Source of the DNA: Allobaculum stercoricanis DSM 13633
Lineage (GTDB): Bacteria > Bacillota_I > Bacilli_A > Erysipelotrichales > Erysipelotrichaceae
Length of the DNA: 64,000 nt
Assembly: GCF_000384195.1 (NCBI RefSeq)
Contig: NZ_KB913034.1
Coordinates: forward strand, 1,309,714-1,373,713
Reading direction: 5' to 3'
A model generated the notes under the pieces. It saw nothing but the letters and a program-made list of their open reading frames with translations, did no database searches and was not told where the DNA came from. Positions 1-9,434 of this stretch are shown here, piece by piece (within the stretch, counting starts at the first letter, position 1; the number at the start of each line of letters is the position of its first letter). Made by a program: the position numbers and the translations under genes.

Positions 1-937
1 GTGAATAATCATCGAGATTTTCTTTGCGAATGAGTTTGACATCCACCAACTGTAGTGAGTCAACGTCTTTTCCTGCAATTAAATCATATGCAGACTTGAT
101 CGCATTTTTTGCCATCGTATAAGGAGATTGAGCAACTGTTGCCTTTAAATTAGGATCACTAGTCATTCTCGATTTAAAATCTGGTGTACCATCAACACCA
201 TAAATATACAGATCTTTACGGTTTAACGATTCCGCCGCTGCTGCTGCACCTAGTGCCGATGGATCATTTAAACACATAATAATATCAATTTCAGGATGAT
301 CCGATAACACTTCAGCTGCTTTTGGCATGGCTTGTTCGAGTTGTCCTTCACACTCTTCTCGAGCGACAACTTTGTATTCTGGATGATCTTTGATCGCATC
401 TAAAAAGCCTTTAATTCTTTCTCTTCCTGAATCTGCTTGGGCATGTTCCAACAATAAAATCTCACCACGATCCAAATCTTCCATCATGGCTTGGGCACAC
501 ATCGCCCCCGCTTCATAGTTTTTCGAAACGATCGTTGTTTCAATCAGTTCTTCGTGCTGAATCGAACTGTCAACGACTACAACTGGAATTCGTGCATCTT
601 TTGCCTTTTTCAAAGCATCTTCTAAAGTTGCAGAATTTACAGGGTTAAGGATAATCGCATCCACCTTATTTTCTATCATTGTTTCGATTTGTTCTTCTTG
701 TCGATTAGAAGAAAGCATTGGGTCTAGGATCATCAATTGATCCCCTTTTTGTTCAGTTTCTTTTTTCAATTCATTATTGATCACTTCAAAAAAGGGATTG
801 TTTAAAGTCATAGACGAAACCCCTATTACCCTTGCTTGCGTATTATTCGGGCGATTATAGAAGTCATATAAAATACAGCCACAAAACAGGGTCACACAAC
901 ATAGGATTGTCCAAAATCCATCATTTTTGTTTTTCAC
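1..937 (-). CDS. Sugar ABC transporter substrate-binding protein, partial
   Basis: Open frame of 312 codons read from a GTG at 937 and leaving the window without a stop, so the C-terminus is missing. An AAGAGGA Shine-Dalgarno lies 5-12 bases before the GTG. After a short basic N-terminus there is one hydrophobic segment (about residues 9-25), then a type I periplasmic-binding fold of the RbsB/MglB family: the opening 'VIGVSSMTLNNPFF', a 'DAIILNPVNS' strand, 'PVVVVDSSI', and 'ALGAAAAAESL' near the hinge. Proteins of this family capture ribose, galactose or similar sugars outside the membrane. The lipobox is poor (LFCGC), so it may be membrane-anchored by its N-terminus instead of lipidated. 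The permease and ATPase genes would lie left of the window. The exact sugar cannot be told. Confidence 0.85.
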   Translation of the reverse strand, partial: MKNKNDGFWTILCCVTLFCGCILYDFYNRPNNTQARVIGVSSMTLNNPFFEVINNELKKETEQKGDQLMILDPMLSSNRQEEQIETMIENKVDAIILNPVNSATLEDALKKAKDARIPVVVVDSSIQHEELIETTIVSKNYEAGAMCAQAMMEDLDRGEILLLEHAQADSGRERIKGFLDAIKDHPEYKVVAREECEGQLEQAMPKAAEVLSDHPEIDIIMCLNDPSALGAAAAAESLNRKDLYIYGVDGTPDFKSRMTSDPNLKATVAQSPYTMAKNAIKSAYDLIAGKDVDSLQLVDVKLIRKENLDDYS

Positions 938-1193
938 TCTTTTTCCTCTTATCAATTTTGATTTATGTTTACGAAATAATCAGTTTAAAAAGTCATCCTT
1001 AGAATACCATTCAACGTAAGTCCATTCCATTAATATTTAATGATCCCAGTCTCTTTTCAAGGCACGATTATGCTTATAGCATAAAATGCTTTTCATCTAT
1101 ACGCGTTACTAATTTTCTATCCCAATCACAAGTACAAATCGAATCTCATTATGACTTTACAAACGTTCATCACACTTCTTTCCTATTAAAAAA
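938..1193. other. Intergenic region upstream of the binding protein
   Basis: About 255 bases without a plausible gene. It should hold the minus-strand promoter of the binding-protein gene, but I see no hexamer pair with good spacing. It ends at the outer boundary of the ISL3 deletion derivative. Confidence 0.4.
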
Positions 1194-1781
1194 GGCTCTA
1201 TGGAAAATCGTGTGGGATCATCTATTAATCAAGCTGATCGATAACGACTCATATCAATTAACTTCAAGAAGAAATATTCGTCATCTCAAAAACCATAAGA
1301 CATTCTTCGAATCGTTTTGATTCTACTATTGATCCCTTCTATTTTACCATTAGACAAGCGTAGAATCGCATGACTAATCAATCCATTCCAGTGTTTGAGG
1401 ATTAAGTTAGAGAGAACCATTTAAAATGTTCATTCTTTGTCGCATTGCAGATTTCTACAATATGCGTAAGATGATTTGCCATTGTATTTTCGTCACTTGT
1501 CGCATAGGCCTCTTTTAGTTCTTCTTTAATGAGATCTATGGCGAAAAATAGTTCGTTCTCTTTCAATAGCAGTTCCACAACAAGGACAAACAGAATCTTC
1601 TGGAGTAATGACAGCCCCAGGAATAGTTTGACTGATGGTTACAGAACAATAAGTATGCATATGAGATCTCCTTATGTTGTTTTGTGGTTATTACAATTTT
1701 AAAGAGAGCTCTTATCTTTTGCGAAAAAAGAGATTCAATTTTTGAATCCAAAAGACAAATCACACAGTTTTACTTAGAACC
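1194..1781 (-). mobile_element. Internally deleted ISL3-family element (MITE-like)
   Basis: A 588-bp derivative of the complete element at 57266-58803, in the opposite orientation. Both terminal inverted repeats remain (GGCTCTATGGAAAATCGTGT at 1194 and the complement of GGTTCTAAGTAAAACTG ending at 1781). The start codon (1660) and first 17 or so codons are followed by two deletions relative to the full copy: one removes about 100 bp after codon 17, the other joins the zinc-finger CPCC region to the last third of the transposase. A nonsense codon near the C-terminus and an extra TC pair show further decay. Flanks read ATTAAAAAA and ATTAAAAAT, consistent with an 8-bp ATTAAAAA target duplication with one extra A. 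It encodes no working transposase but might be moved in trans by the intact copy. Confidence 0.9.
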
Positions 1782-1788
1782 ATTAAAA

Positions 1789-1841
1789 ATCCCTTTTCGT
1801 GACAACAGATTTTTATTGATTTTGTTGTCACGAAAAGGGAT
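1789..1841 (-). terminator. Terminator of the DUF2500 gene
   Basis: A perfect 19-bp inverted repeat (arms 1789-1807 and 1823-1841, 15-base loop) lies 50 bases after the stop of the 1892-2266 gene. On the minus strand it is followed by GGGATTTTTAAT, a T-run. The deleted IS element sits exactly in this T-run. Confidence 0.85.
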
Positions 1842-1891
1842 AGAATTATCTTAAATATTGTTTAATTATTATTGTTTATTCCATTTTTAGT

Positions 1892-2266
1892 TTATCTATT
1901 TCGTTCAAATGATAAATATCTTGTACCTTGAAAGTTCAGTTGTCCTTGATCTTTCTCTGCTAGCATGCCGTACTCTGATCCGGGAACAGTGAATTCCATT
2001 CGATCTCCACTCTCGACTTGAAAGGTTACATAGTATGTGGTGTGTGAGGTGGTATGGAATCCATGTGCACCTGTTGGATCACCGGCAACTGCTTGTTGAG
2101 CATAAGTCGTATTTTGACGTTTTGCGACTACAGTCGCAAATACAGTCAAACGTGGCGAATTGTTATTTTTAAACCATGTTGAAATTCCTTTGGCAAAACT
2201 CAAAATAACCATAACAAAAATCAATAGAAAGAGAATGGGAAATAGGACATCAAATAAGTCAAACAT
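1892..2266 (-). CDS. DUF2500-family membrane protein
   Basis: A 124-residue protein with one N-terminal transmembrane helix (about residues 5-28) followed by a small soluble domain. The domain has 'TVFATVVAKRQNTTY', a central 'TYYVTFQVESGDRMEF' and a C-terminal 'QGQLNFQGTRYLSFER', the pattern of the DUF2500 family, whose function is unknown. The start is supported by a strong GAGGAGGTAACGAA before the ATG. It stands alone between two terminators (2428-2461 and 1789-1841). Family assignment is from recognition of the conserved segments; no role is proposed. Confidence 0.75.
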   Translation of the reverse strand: MFDLFDVLFPILFLLIFVMVILSFAKGISTWFKNNNSPRLTVFATVVAKRQNTTYAQQAVAGDPTGAHGFHTTSHTTYYVTFQVESGDRMEFTVPGSEYGMLAEKDQGQLNFQGTRYLSFERNR

Positions 2267-2427
2267 TTCGTTACCTCCTCATTACATGTATATATTCATT
2301 ATGCCTAAACGCTTGAAGCTTTGTCATTACATTTCAAAAATAATCTATCCATCTAGTGATCATAATCATTTCAGTGCATGACTTTTTTTGCGATTCAAAT
2401 TCAATGCAATCAAAATTTCAACATAAT

Positions 2428-2461
2428 AAAAAACGGCACAGTCATTTGACCATACCGTTTA
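2428..2461 (-). terminator. Terminator of the rpsB-tsf operon
   Basis: On the minus strand, AAACGG...CCGTTT with an inner GGTCA/TGACT pairing is followed by a run of six Ts. It lies about 40 bases downstream of the tsf stop. Confidence 0.85.
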
Positions 2462-2500
2462 AGATTAGCTTTTCTGATTTAAATCGTTTGTGTTAAACGA

Positions 2501-3397
2501 CTATTTTTGAGCAGCTGCCATTTGAGCTGCAACTTCAGCTGCGAAATCTTCTTCTTTTTTCTCAATACCTTCACCAACTTGGTAGCGAGTGAAAGATACA
2601 ACTTTTGCGTTGTTTTCTTTGAGGAATCCAGCAACTTTTTTCTTGGAATCTAAGAAGAATTCTTGATCTAATAAGCATTCTTCTTGGAAGTGTTTAGATA
2701 CTTTACCTTTTAAGATGCCTTCGATCATTTTTTCTGGTTTACCAGCCATTTTTGGATCTTCTGCCATGATTTTTCTTTGAACTTCTTCTTCATGAGCAAG
2801 AACTTCAGCTGGGATTTCGCTTTGGTCAACGTATACAGGACGCATAGAAGCTACTTGCATAGCGATGTCTTTAGCTACTTGTTCATTTCCACCTTCTAAA
2901 AGAACTAAAGCGGAAATAGCACCTTTGTTGTGCATGTAAGCACCGAATGTTTGTGCATCAGTTTTGTTAACTACAGCGACACGACGAAGAGTGATTTTTT
3001 CTCCGATTGTAGCAGTAGCAGAAACGATTGCATCATTAACTGTACCTTCTGCAACGTTTAAGTTTAATGCATCTTCAAGAGTAGCTGGAGTGTTCGCTAA
3101 GAATACTTCTTGAAGAGTGTTGAGCAGTTCAAGGAACTGTTCGTTTTTGGAAACGAAGTCTGTTTCGGAGTTAACTTCGAATAATACAGCTGTGTTTCCA
3201 GATACAGCAACGCGTGTTAAACCTTCAGCAGCAATGCGTCCGGATTTTTTAGCGCTTTTTGCAATTCCGTTTTCACGAAGCCAGTCGATGGCTTTTTCCA
3301 TATCACCGTTTGTTTCGTTGAGGGCTTTTTTGCAGTCCATCATACCTGCGCCGGTTTTTTCACGCAGTTCTTTTACCATTGATGCAGTGATTGCCAT
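2501..3397 (-). CDS. tsf: Elongation factor Ts
   Basis: A 298-residue EF-Ts, the guanine nucleotide exchange factor that recycles EF-Tu in the cytoplasm. The N-terminal UBA-like domain carries the hallmark 'LREKTGAGMMDCKKAL' (residues 11-26), followed by the 'FEVNSETDFVSKN' segment of the core domain that contacts EF-Tu. Length is normal. The start at 3397 has an AGGGAGGAAAT ribosome binding site. It follows rpsB by 24 bases, the standard bacterial rpsB-tsf operon, and a terminator closes the unit at 2428-2461. Confidence 0.97.
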   Translation of the reverse strand: MAITASMVKELREKTGAGMMDCKKALNETNGDMEKAIDWLRENGIAKSAKKSGRIAAEGLTRVAVSGNTAVLFEVNSETDFVSKNEQFLELLNTLQEVFLANTPATLEDALNLNVAEGTVNDAIVSATATIGEKITLRRVAVVNKTDAQTFGAYMHNKGAISALVLLEGGNEQVAKDIAMQVASMRPVYVDQSEIPAEVLAHEEEVQRKIMAEDPKMAGKPEKMIEGILKGKVSKHFQEECLLDQEFFLDSKKKVAGFLKENNAKVVSFTRYQVGEGIEKKEEDFAAEVAAQMAAAQK

Positions 3398-3421
3398 TGT
3401 AGATTTCCTCCCTATGCAAAC

Positions 3422-4402
3422 TTAAGCTTGTGCTTCTTCTGCTTTTGGAGCTTCAGCTTTAGGAGCATCTGCTTTTGGAGCGTCGTTTCTTGGAGCTCTT
3501 GGTGCTTGTCCATCGCGTGGTCCACGATTTTGGTTAGGACGGTTATTGTTGTATGGACGACGACCAGCATTGCGGCGTTCCATGTTTCTTTTACGACGTT
3601 CTTCGTTTCTTTGTCTACGACGTCTTTCGTTTTCAGCGATTTGTGCTTCAACGTTACGAACAACATCTTCCATGTTAACGTCAGTTTCTGGGTTGTCGAG
3701 GTATGCGATTTCAACAAGTCCACCTTTAGCATCAACGATAGCGTCAGCTAAGATTGTTGTTACTAATTTGATGGAACGGTTAGCATCATCGTTAGAAGCG
3801 ATTGGGAAATCAGCATCTTCTGGATCGCAGTTTGTATCGAGCATTGCGAATACAGGGATACCTAATTTTTTAGCTTCTGCAACTGCGTTATGTTCTTCTT
3901 TTGGATCAACGATAACGATTGCATCTGGCAGTTTTTTCATTTCTTTGATACCGCCAAGAGAAGTTTCAAGTTTAACTTTTTCTTTTAAGAATTGAGCCTG
4001 TTCTTTTTTAGTGTAAACTTCTAATTTTCCAGAAGCTTCCATTTCTTCGATTTCGATCAGGCGTTTGATTCTTTTCTGGATAGTACGGAAGTTAGTTAAA
4101 AGACCACCTAACCAACGTTTGTTTACATAGAAAGAACCAGAACGTAATGCTTGTTCTTCGATTGTTTCAGTTGCTTGTTTTTTAGTTCCGACGAAGAGAA
4201 CTTTTCCGCCTCTTTCGGAGATTGCTTTTAATTCAGCATAAGCTGCTTCGATTTGAGCAAGAGTTTTGTTTAAATCAACGATGTAAACCCCATTTCTGCT
4301 TGTGTAAATATAAGGTTTCATCTTTGGGTTCCATTTGCGGGTTTGATGTCCGAAGTGAACACCATTTTCCAGCAATTTTTTCATGGATACAATGTTAGAC
4401 AT
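3422..4402 (-). CDS. rpsB: 30S ribosomal protein S2 with long C-terminal tail
   Basis: A 326-residue S2. The core is standard: 'LLENGVHFGHQTRKWNPKM' near the N-terminus, then 'KRWLGGLLTNF' and 'DAIVIVDP'. S2 is usually about 230-260 residues; here a basic, low-complexity tail of roughly 65-70 residues follows the core. It begins with an Arg/Glu-rich helix, passes through an Asn/Pro/Arg segment and ends in repeated 'DAPKA/EAPKA' units. The tail is in frame and ends just before tsf, so it looks real and not a readthrough artefact. First gene of the rpsB-tsf operon with its own promoter at 4516-4544. Confidence 0.97.
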   Translation of the reverse strand: MSNIVSMKKLLENGVHFGHQTRKWNPKMKPYIYTSRNGVYIVDLNKTLAQIEAAYAELKAISERGGKVLFVGTKKQATETIEEQALRSGSFYVNKRWLGGLLTNFRTIQKRIKRLIEIEEMEASGKLEVYTKKEQAQFLKEKVKLETSLGGIKEMKKLPDAIVIVDPKEEHNAVAEAKKLGIPVFAMLDTNCDPEDADFPIASNDDANRSIKLVTTILADAIVDAKGGLVEIAYLDNPETDVNMEDVVRNVEAQIAENERRRRQRNEERRKRNMERRNAGRRPYNNNRPNQNRGPRDGQAPRAPRNDAPKADAPKAEAPKAEEAQA

Positions 4403-4544
4403 AATATATTTTCCCTTTCCGTTAGTCCTCCACCACTTCGAAGAGAATCAACACAATTGTGCACGGGATTCCCCATTCATGGTGTGTGTATTTGCGCTAT
4501 AAAAACGCAACTGTGATTATAACAAACACGCAAGGCGTAAACAA
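4403..4544 (-). promoter_or_regulatory. rpsB promoter and 5' leader
   Basis: A minus-strand promoter reads TTGTTT (4539-4544), a 17-bp spacer, TATAAT (4516-4521). The -35 box is only 4 bases past the xerC stop, so rpsB-tsf is transcribed separately from trmFO-xerC. The resulting leader of about 105 bases can form small hairpins (TTGCG/CGCAA near its start). S2 leaders often bind S2 for autoregulation; that is inference here. Confidence 0.75.
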
Positions 4545-4547
4545 GCA

Positions 4548-5474
4548 TTAATTGGGATGAAAATCATCAAACGCTTGTTTACACGCTTTCGTGAGTTTTT
4601 CGTTAGAAATATGCGTATAAATTTGAGTTGCCGAGAGTGAAGAGTGGCCGAGTAACTCTTGTACCGTGCGAATATCTGCTCCACCATCAAGTAAATGGGT
4701 CGCATAAGAATGGCGTAACATATGCGGATGAATCTTTAAGCCCATACCAATTTTGTCAGCATGCGATTGCATACGATATTGAATTCCCCGACTCGTTAGC
4801 GGTTTGCCATTCTTGTTATAAAATAGTCGCCCCTTGCCACCGGTTTCGACTTGCCATGCTTGCAATAATTCAAGTAGCCATTTAGGAATAGGCACAATGC
4901 GCTCTTTGCTGCCCTTCCCCATGATACGCAGGATTCTTTGCGTAAAATAAACGTCTTGCCAATCTAGATTGCATGCTTCTGATACGCGCAAGCCACAACC
5001 ATAAATTAACGAAAACAAAACTTGATCGCGGCGATCTAATGGATTGTCCAAATCAAATCCCGAAAGAAATTCTCCTACTTCATCTTGGAATAAAAATTCT
5101 GGGAGATTTTTTTCTTTTTTAAAGGAATGGATTTGGCTTAAAGGCATCCCTTCAACAAGTCCTTGCACGGCTAAAAACTTATAAAATTGCCGAAGCGTGG
5201 AGAGCTTACGAGACATTGTCGAGTTTTTGAGTTGCTTCTGGCCATTTTGGGAGCGTATTGCTGAACAATATTCCAGTACGACTAAGCGGTCCACTTGCAG
5301 ATAGTCTAGATGGCGTTTTTGAATCCATTGCCGAAATTGTTCGAGATCAATGCGTTGGGCATTGGCAGAATCCATCGAGCGCGAATTCGTCGCAAATTGG
5401 TGGGCAATGAATAATTCGATTTGATCCTCCATATTTGAAGGAATGTCATTTGTATTCAAATGAATCTCTTCCAT
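4548..5474 (-). CDS. xerC: Tyrosine recombinase XerC-type
   Basis: A 308-residue site-specific tyrosine recombinase, expected to resolve chromosome dimers at dif with a XerD partner. The N-terminal SAM-like DNA-binding domain spans about residues 15-105. The catalytic domain has Arg163 (GCGLRVSEA), Lys187/190 (GKGSKER), the HxxRH box (His251, Arg254), His277 (LLGHSSLSATQIY) and nucleophile Tyr286. The position directly after trmFO matches codV/xerC of Bacillus. CAGGAGGGGCAGT precedes the ATG. No hslVU or codY follows, unlike Bacillus. Which of XerC or XerD it is functionally is inferred from context. Confidence 0.9.
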   Translation of the reverse strand: MEEIHLNTNDIPSNMEDQIELFIAHQFATNSRSMDSANAQRIDLEQFRQWIQKRHLDYLQVDRLVVLEYCSAIRSQNGQKQLKNSTMSRKLSTLRQFYKFLAVQGLVEGMPLSQIHSFKKEKNLPEFLFQDEVGEFLSGFDLDNPLDRRDQVLFSLIYGCGLRVSEACNLDWQDVYFTQRILRIMGKGSKERIVPIPKWLLELLQAWQVETGGKGRLFYNKNGKPLTSRGIQYRMQSHADKIGMGLKIHPHMLRHSYATHLLDGGADIRTVQELLGHSSLSATQIYTHISNEKLTKACKQAFDDFHPN

Positions 5475-5496
5475 ACTGCCCCTCCTGAATTGCGTT

Positions 5497-6870
5497 TTAT
5501 TGTTGTTCTAGTCTTTGTTCAAGTGGCGCTGCTGGTTGTAAAGAAAAATCATTTGCTTCAAGCCAAGTAAAGTCTTCATTGACTAGTTGTGCTTTTTCTT
5601 CCATGATCGCCAATGCATTTTTCGCCAAAACATCTTTACGATCTTTTTTACGCACTTTTTCTTTTAACGAGAAAATACCAAAATTGGCATTCATGGGTTG
5701 GAAATGGTTTGGTTCGGCATGAGAAATGTAAAACGCTTGTGAACCCATTGCCGTTTGTGTTCCAAATAAAACCGGTTCTTTTTCTTGGAGTTGTCTTGCT
5801 AAAGCAACCGCTGCCGATAAGCCACTCGCTGCACTTTCTACATAACCTTCAACACCACTGATCTGTCCGGCAAAAAATAAATCTTGACGTTTTTTTGTTC
5901 GATATTGTTCATCGATCACTAATGGTGCACAAATAAAGGAATTGCGATGCATGACTCCATAGCGAACAAATTTTGCATTTTCTAAGCCTGGGATCATAGA
6001 GAAGACGCGTTTTTGTTCCGGCCAAGTTAAATGGGTTTGGAAGCCAACGATGTTGTACATTGTGGCGCTGACATTATCTTGACGCAATTGCACAACCGCT
6101 ACTGGACGTTCACCTTCTTTTTCTAATCCGACTGGTTTTAAAGGACCAAATAGTAGCGTTTGATAGCCACGTTTAGCCATTTCTTCAACTGGCATGCATC
6201 CTTCAAACACTTTTGGATCTTTCTCAAATTCGTGCAGATTGGCACATTGAGCATGGATCAATTCATTGTAGAACGCTTCATATTGTTGGGCATCCATTGC
6301 ACAGTTAATATAAGACGCTTCACCTTTGTCATAACGAGATTTGTAGTAAGCTTTTTCAAAATCAATTGAGTCTTTTTCGATAATTGGAGCCGCGGCATCA
6401 AAGAAATGCAACGCTTCTTGACCGGTAAATTCTTGAATTGCTTTTGCTAATGGATCTGCACATAGTGGCCCGGCGGCAATGATCGTTGGTCCTTGTGGAA
6501 TTTCTTTAACTTCTTCTCTTACGATTTGAATGAAAGGATGCTTTTCCATCGCTTCTGTGACTTTGGCAGAAAAGCTTTGGCGGTCAACCGCTAATGCACT
6601 GCCCGCAGGAACGCGCGAAGCATCTGCTGCTGACATAATCAAAGAGTTGAGTTGACGCATTTCTTCTTTCATCACACCGACCGCATTTTTTAAAGAATCT
6701 GATCGCAATGAGTTTGAACAAACGAGTTCTGCAAATTGATCAGTATGAAAAGCCGGTGGATAAGCGTTAGGGCGCATTTCATAGAGAATTACAGGGATAT
6801 TGCGACAAGCTAGTTGCCAAGCCGCTTCACAGCCCGCAAGTCCGGCGCCAATAATTTTGACTGGTTCCAT
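5497..6870 (-). CDS. trmFO: Folate- and FAD-dependent tRNA (uracil-54-C5) methyltransferase
   Basis: A 457-residue TrmFO (formerly Gid). It makes ribothymidine at tRNA position 54 using methylenetetrahydrofolate. The FAD-binding Rossmann motif is at the N-terminus ('[16 protein letters not shown]'). Family signatures follow: '[11 protein letters not shown]', '[16 protein letters not shown]', '[11 protein letters not shown]' and '[15 protein letters not shown]'. Length is typical. It has its own promoter (6900-6928) after the topA terminator and is followed 22 bases later by xerC, so the two form one operon. Confidence 0.97.
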   Translation of the reverse strand: MEPVKIIGAGLAGCEAAWQLACRNIPVILYEMRPNAYPPAFHTDQFAELVCSNSLRSDSLKNAVGVMKEEMRQLNSLIMSAADASRVPAGSALAVDRQSFSAKVTEAMEKHPFIQIVREEVKEIPQGPTIIAAGPLCADPLAKAIQEFTGQEALHFFDAAAPIIEKDSIDFEKAYYKSRYDKGEASYINCAMDAQQYEAFYNELIHAQCANLHEFEKDPKVFEGCMPVEEMAKRGYQTLLFGPLKPVGLEKEGERPVAVVQLRQDNVSATMYNIVGFQTHLTWPEQKRVFSMIPGLENAKFVRYGVMHRNSFICAPLVIDEQYRTKKRQDLFFAGQISGVEGYVESAASGLSAAVALARQLQEKEPVLFGTQTAMGSQAFYISHAEPNHFQPMNANFGIFSLKEKVRKKDRKDVLAKNALAIMEEKAQLVNEDFTWLEANDFSLQPAAPLEQRLEQQ

Positions 6871-6899
6871 AGTAAATCATTCCTTTTTCTTTCTTATTT

Positions 6900-6928
6900 A
6901 TTGTAGAGTACTTCACTTTTTTTAACAA
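6900..6928 (-). promoter_or_regulatory. trmFO promoter
   Basis: Minus-strand TTGTTA (6923-6928), 17-bp spacer, TACAAT (6900-6905), about 30 bases before the trmFO ATG. The -35 box overlaps the T-rich tail of the topA terminator. Confidence 0.65.
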
Positions 6929-6950
6929 ACAAACCCGGCAAGTGCCGGGT
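6924..6950 (-). terminator. topA terminator
   Basis: A GC-rich hairpin with arms ACCCGGCA/TGCCGGGT (6933-6950), followed on the minus strand by TTGTTTGTTA. It lies about 50 bases after the topA stop. Confidence 0.8.
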
Positions 6951-6998
6951 CTTGTGCAAAATGATCCTACCTATGCTGACTAGATAGGCATTTAAATT

Positions 6999-9179
6999 TT
7001 ACGATTCTTGCGTTGTTTGTTCAGTTGGTGTAGAGGTTTCGCTTGCTTCCTCTTCTTTTTTTGCTTTAGGTGCCTTTTGAATATAACGGCATTTTGGATA
7101 GTTGGAGCAACCAACAAAGGATTTGCCATATCGAGACACACGACGCACTAAATCATGACCACATTCTGGACATTTTTCTCCAGTTGGTTCTGGTTTTGCT
7201 TTCGCTTTTAATGGTTCGATATGTTTACATTCTGGATATCCTGTACAAGCCCAGAATGGTCCAAAGCGACCTTTTTTAATGGTCATACGATTTCCACATT
7301 CCGGACAAATCTTTTCTTCTTTTTCTAATTCATTTAAAGAATCATCCGCATTTTCTGTGTACTTACATGTTGGATAGTTAATGCAAGAAATAAACTTACC
7401 AAAGCGGCCATTACGATAAACGAGTTCGCCACCACAATCTGGACAAGTTCTGCCGACACGTTCTAATTCTTTTTTCGGCATATCTTGATATGCTTTTTCG
7501 ACAAGTGGTTCGAAATCTGCATAGAACGTTTTTAAAAATTGGATGTAATCTTCATCACCATCGGCAATGTTATCCAAGTCTTTTTCCATTTCTGCAGTAT
7601 ATTCAACGTTAATAATCTTTTTGAAAAATTCCTGCAATTTTTGGTTGGTCAATTCCCCTTGATCGGTTGGCTGGAAATATTTTGTCTTCGATGTTTCTGA
7701 GACTTTATCCAATGTCACATAGCCACGTTTTTGTAGCGTATCGATAATCGATGCATAAGTGGATGGACGACCAATTGACTTTTCTTCTAATTCTTTGATC
7801 AGTTTTGCTTCTGTATAACGAGCTGGTGGTTCGGTGAAGTGTTGATCTCCTTTGATTTCGACACGATTCATCTGTTCGCCTTCTTTGAGAACAGGGAGTA
7901 ATGTGTCTGTTTGTTTTTCATATTTTGAATAAACTCTGGAGTAACCATCAAAGATGAGCACTTGACCACTTGCACTAAATTCACAACCATTATCGAGAAA
8001 TTTTACGCTTGTCACATTGAATTTAGCATCTGCCATTAAAGAAGCTAATGTGCGGGCATAAATCATCGAATATAAACGGAATTGTTCGTTTGTTAAATAT
8101 GGGCGAACTGTTTCTGGTGTGTAATTGATGCTCGTTGGACGAATTGCTTCATGGGCATCTTGCGCATTCTCCGAGTTTTTCTTATGCGCTTGTCCTTTAT
8201 AGTCAGATCCATATTCTGATTCGATATAGTTTTCTGTTTCTTGTACAAACAAGTCAGATAAACGCGTCGAGTCCGTACGCATGTACGTAATCAAACCGGT
8301 CGTTGTCCCACCTAAATCGACCCCTTCATACAGTTTTTGGGCAATCGACATCGTTTTTCTCGCTCCATAGCCAAGCTTTGTTGAAGATTCTTGTTGCAAA
8401 GTTGACGTTGTAAAAGGCAGTTTAGGCGCCTTTGATTTTTTGCGGTTCGTAATACTGGAGACAACAAAAGGTTGATCTTGTACTTTTGCTAAAATTTCTT
8501 CCGCTTGTTCTTTGTTCGCCAGTTTTGGTTTTTTGCCATCGACTTTCGTTAATTCTGCATGGAATGTAGAATTGCCTTTTTTAACTTCTGCGCCAATGGT
8601 CCAATATTCTTCCGATTTAAATTTACGGATTTCTTCTTCTCGTTCCACGATTAAACGTAACGCAACGGATTGAACACGTCCGGCTGATTTGGACTGAATT
8701 TTGTTTTGCAACAATTTTGAAAGTTTAAACCCAATAATACGGTCCAACATACGACGAGTTTCTTGCGATTTCACTAAATCCATATCGATTTTATGTGGGT
8801 CTTGAATCGCTTCTAAAACGACTGGTTTAGTAATTTCGTGGAATGTGACACGGTTATTGTCTTCTGTTGATAAGCCTAGTTCTCTTGCTAAATGCCAAGC
8901 GATCGCTTCCCCTTCACGGTCCGGGTCACTTGCGAGAATGACTTTATCGGATTTTGCGGCTAAAGATTTTAATTCTTTAACCACATCTTTTTTCTCTTTG
9001 GATACACGGTAAGTCGGTTTGAAATCATTTTCGATATCAATCCCTAAGCCACCTTTACCGGAAGTTGCTAAATCGCAAATGTGGCCTTTTGACGAAACGA
9101 CTTTATAGTCTTTTCCTAAATATTTTTCAATTGTTATCGCTTTGGATGGCGACTCAACAATGACGAGGTTCTTTTTCAA
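6999..9179 (-). CDS. topA: DNA topoisomerase I
   Basis: A 726-residue type IA topoisomerase that relaxes negative supercoils. The N-terminal Toprim domain has 'VIVESPSKA' and 'ASDPDREGEAIAWHLA' (metal-binding DxD at 85-87). The active-site tyrosine is Tyr299 in 'LITYMRTDSTR'. Three C-terminal zinc ribbons (CPDCGG, CPECGN and CPECGH types, about residues 585-700) are followed by an acidic Thr/Glu tail. The start codon is TTG at 9179, supported by AAAGGGAGATTGAT and by the family N-terminus (MKKNLVIVESPSKA). In Bacillus dprA precedes it; here a 270-base gap and rnhB do. Confidence 0.97.
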   Translation of the reverse strand: MKKNLVIVESPSKAITIEKYLGKDYKVVSSKGHICDLATSGKGGLGIDIENDFKPTYRVSKEKKDVVKELKSLAAKSDKVILASDPDREGEAIAWHLARELGLSTEDNNRVTFHEITKPVVLEAIQDPHKIDMDLVKSQETRRMLDRIIGFKLSKLLQNKIQSKSAGRVQSVALRLIVEREEEIRKFKSEEYWTIGAEVKKGNSTFHAELTKVDGKKPKLANKEQAEEILAKVQDQPFVVSSITNRKKSKAPKLPFTTSTLQQESSTKLGYGARKTMSIAQKLYEGVDLGGTTTGLITYMRTDSTRLSDLFVQETENYIESEYGSDYKGQAHKKNSENAQDAHEAIRPTSINYTPETVRPYLTNEQFRLYSMIYARTLASLMADAKFNVTSVKFLDNGCEFSASGQVLIFDGYSRVYSKYEKQTDTLLPVLKEGEQMNRVEIKGDQHFTEPPARYTEAKLIKELEEKSIGRPSTYASIIDTLQKRGYVTLDKVSETSKTKYFQPTDQGELTNQKLQEFFKKIINVEYTAEMEKDLDNIADGDEDYIQFLKTFYADFEPLVEKAYQDMPKKELERVGRTCPDCGGELVYRNGRFGKFISCINYPTCKYTENADDSLNELEKEEKICPECGNRMTIKKGRFGPFWACTGYPECKHIEPLKAKAKPEPTGEKCPECGHDLVRRVSRYGKSFVGCSNYPKCRYIQKAPKAKKEEEASETSTPTEQTTQES

Positions 9180-9434
9180 ATCAATCTCCCTTTCCTTATA
9201 TGTGAGACTTCATAAAAAAGTCTAAGGAGTTAAACGAATCTACTTTTATCATGCAACATTCAACTTAGCAACTGAAATAGCTATGTTGTTTTTAAGCAAC
9301 TCCATTTTTGACTAGAAAAAGTCATGTATACAATACACTTTTGAAAATTTATTACTTTATTTACACTTTTCTCTTACAACCATTTTCATTCATTCATCGT
9401 CAGCTACTTGTCCATTTTTTCACCATTTCAACCA
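9180..9434. other. topA upstream region
   Basis: A gene-free stretch of about 255 bases before topA. On the minus strand it has a small AGACTT/AAGTCT hairpin some 30 bases before the TTG start and repeated GTTGCTTAA/GTTGCTAAG motifs. A promoter must be here, but no hexamer pair is convincing. Confidence 0.4.

Noticed and set aside
1563..1763. 66-codon minus-strand frame over the deleted IS
   Set aside because: It is out of frame with the transposase relic that starts at 1660 and covers the IS end; a shadow.
3412..3995. Long open frames on both strands across rpsB and tsf
   Set aside because: They mirror the codon pattern of rpsB in other frames and match nothing; the S2 and EF-Ts frames fully explain the sequence.
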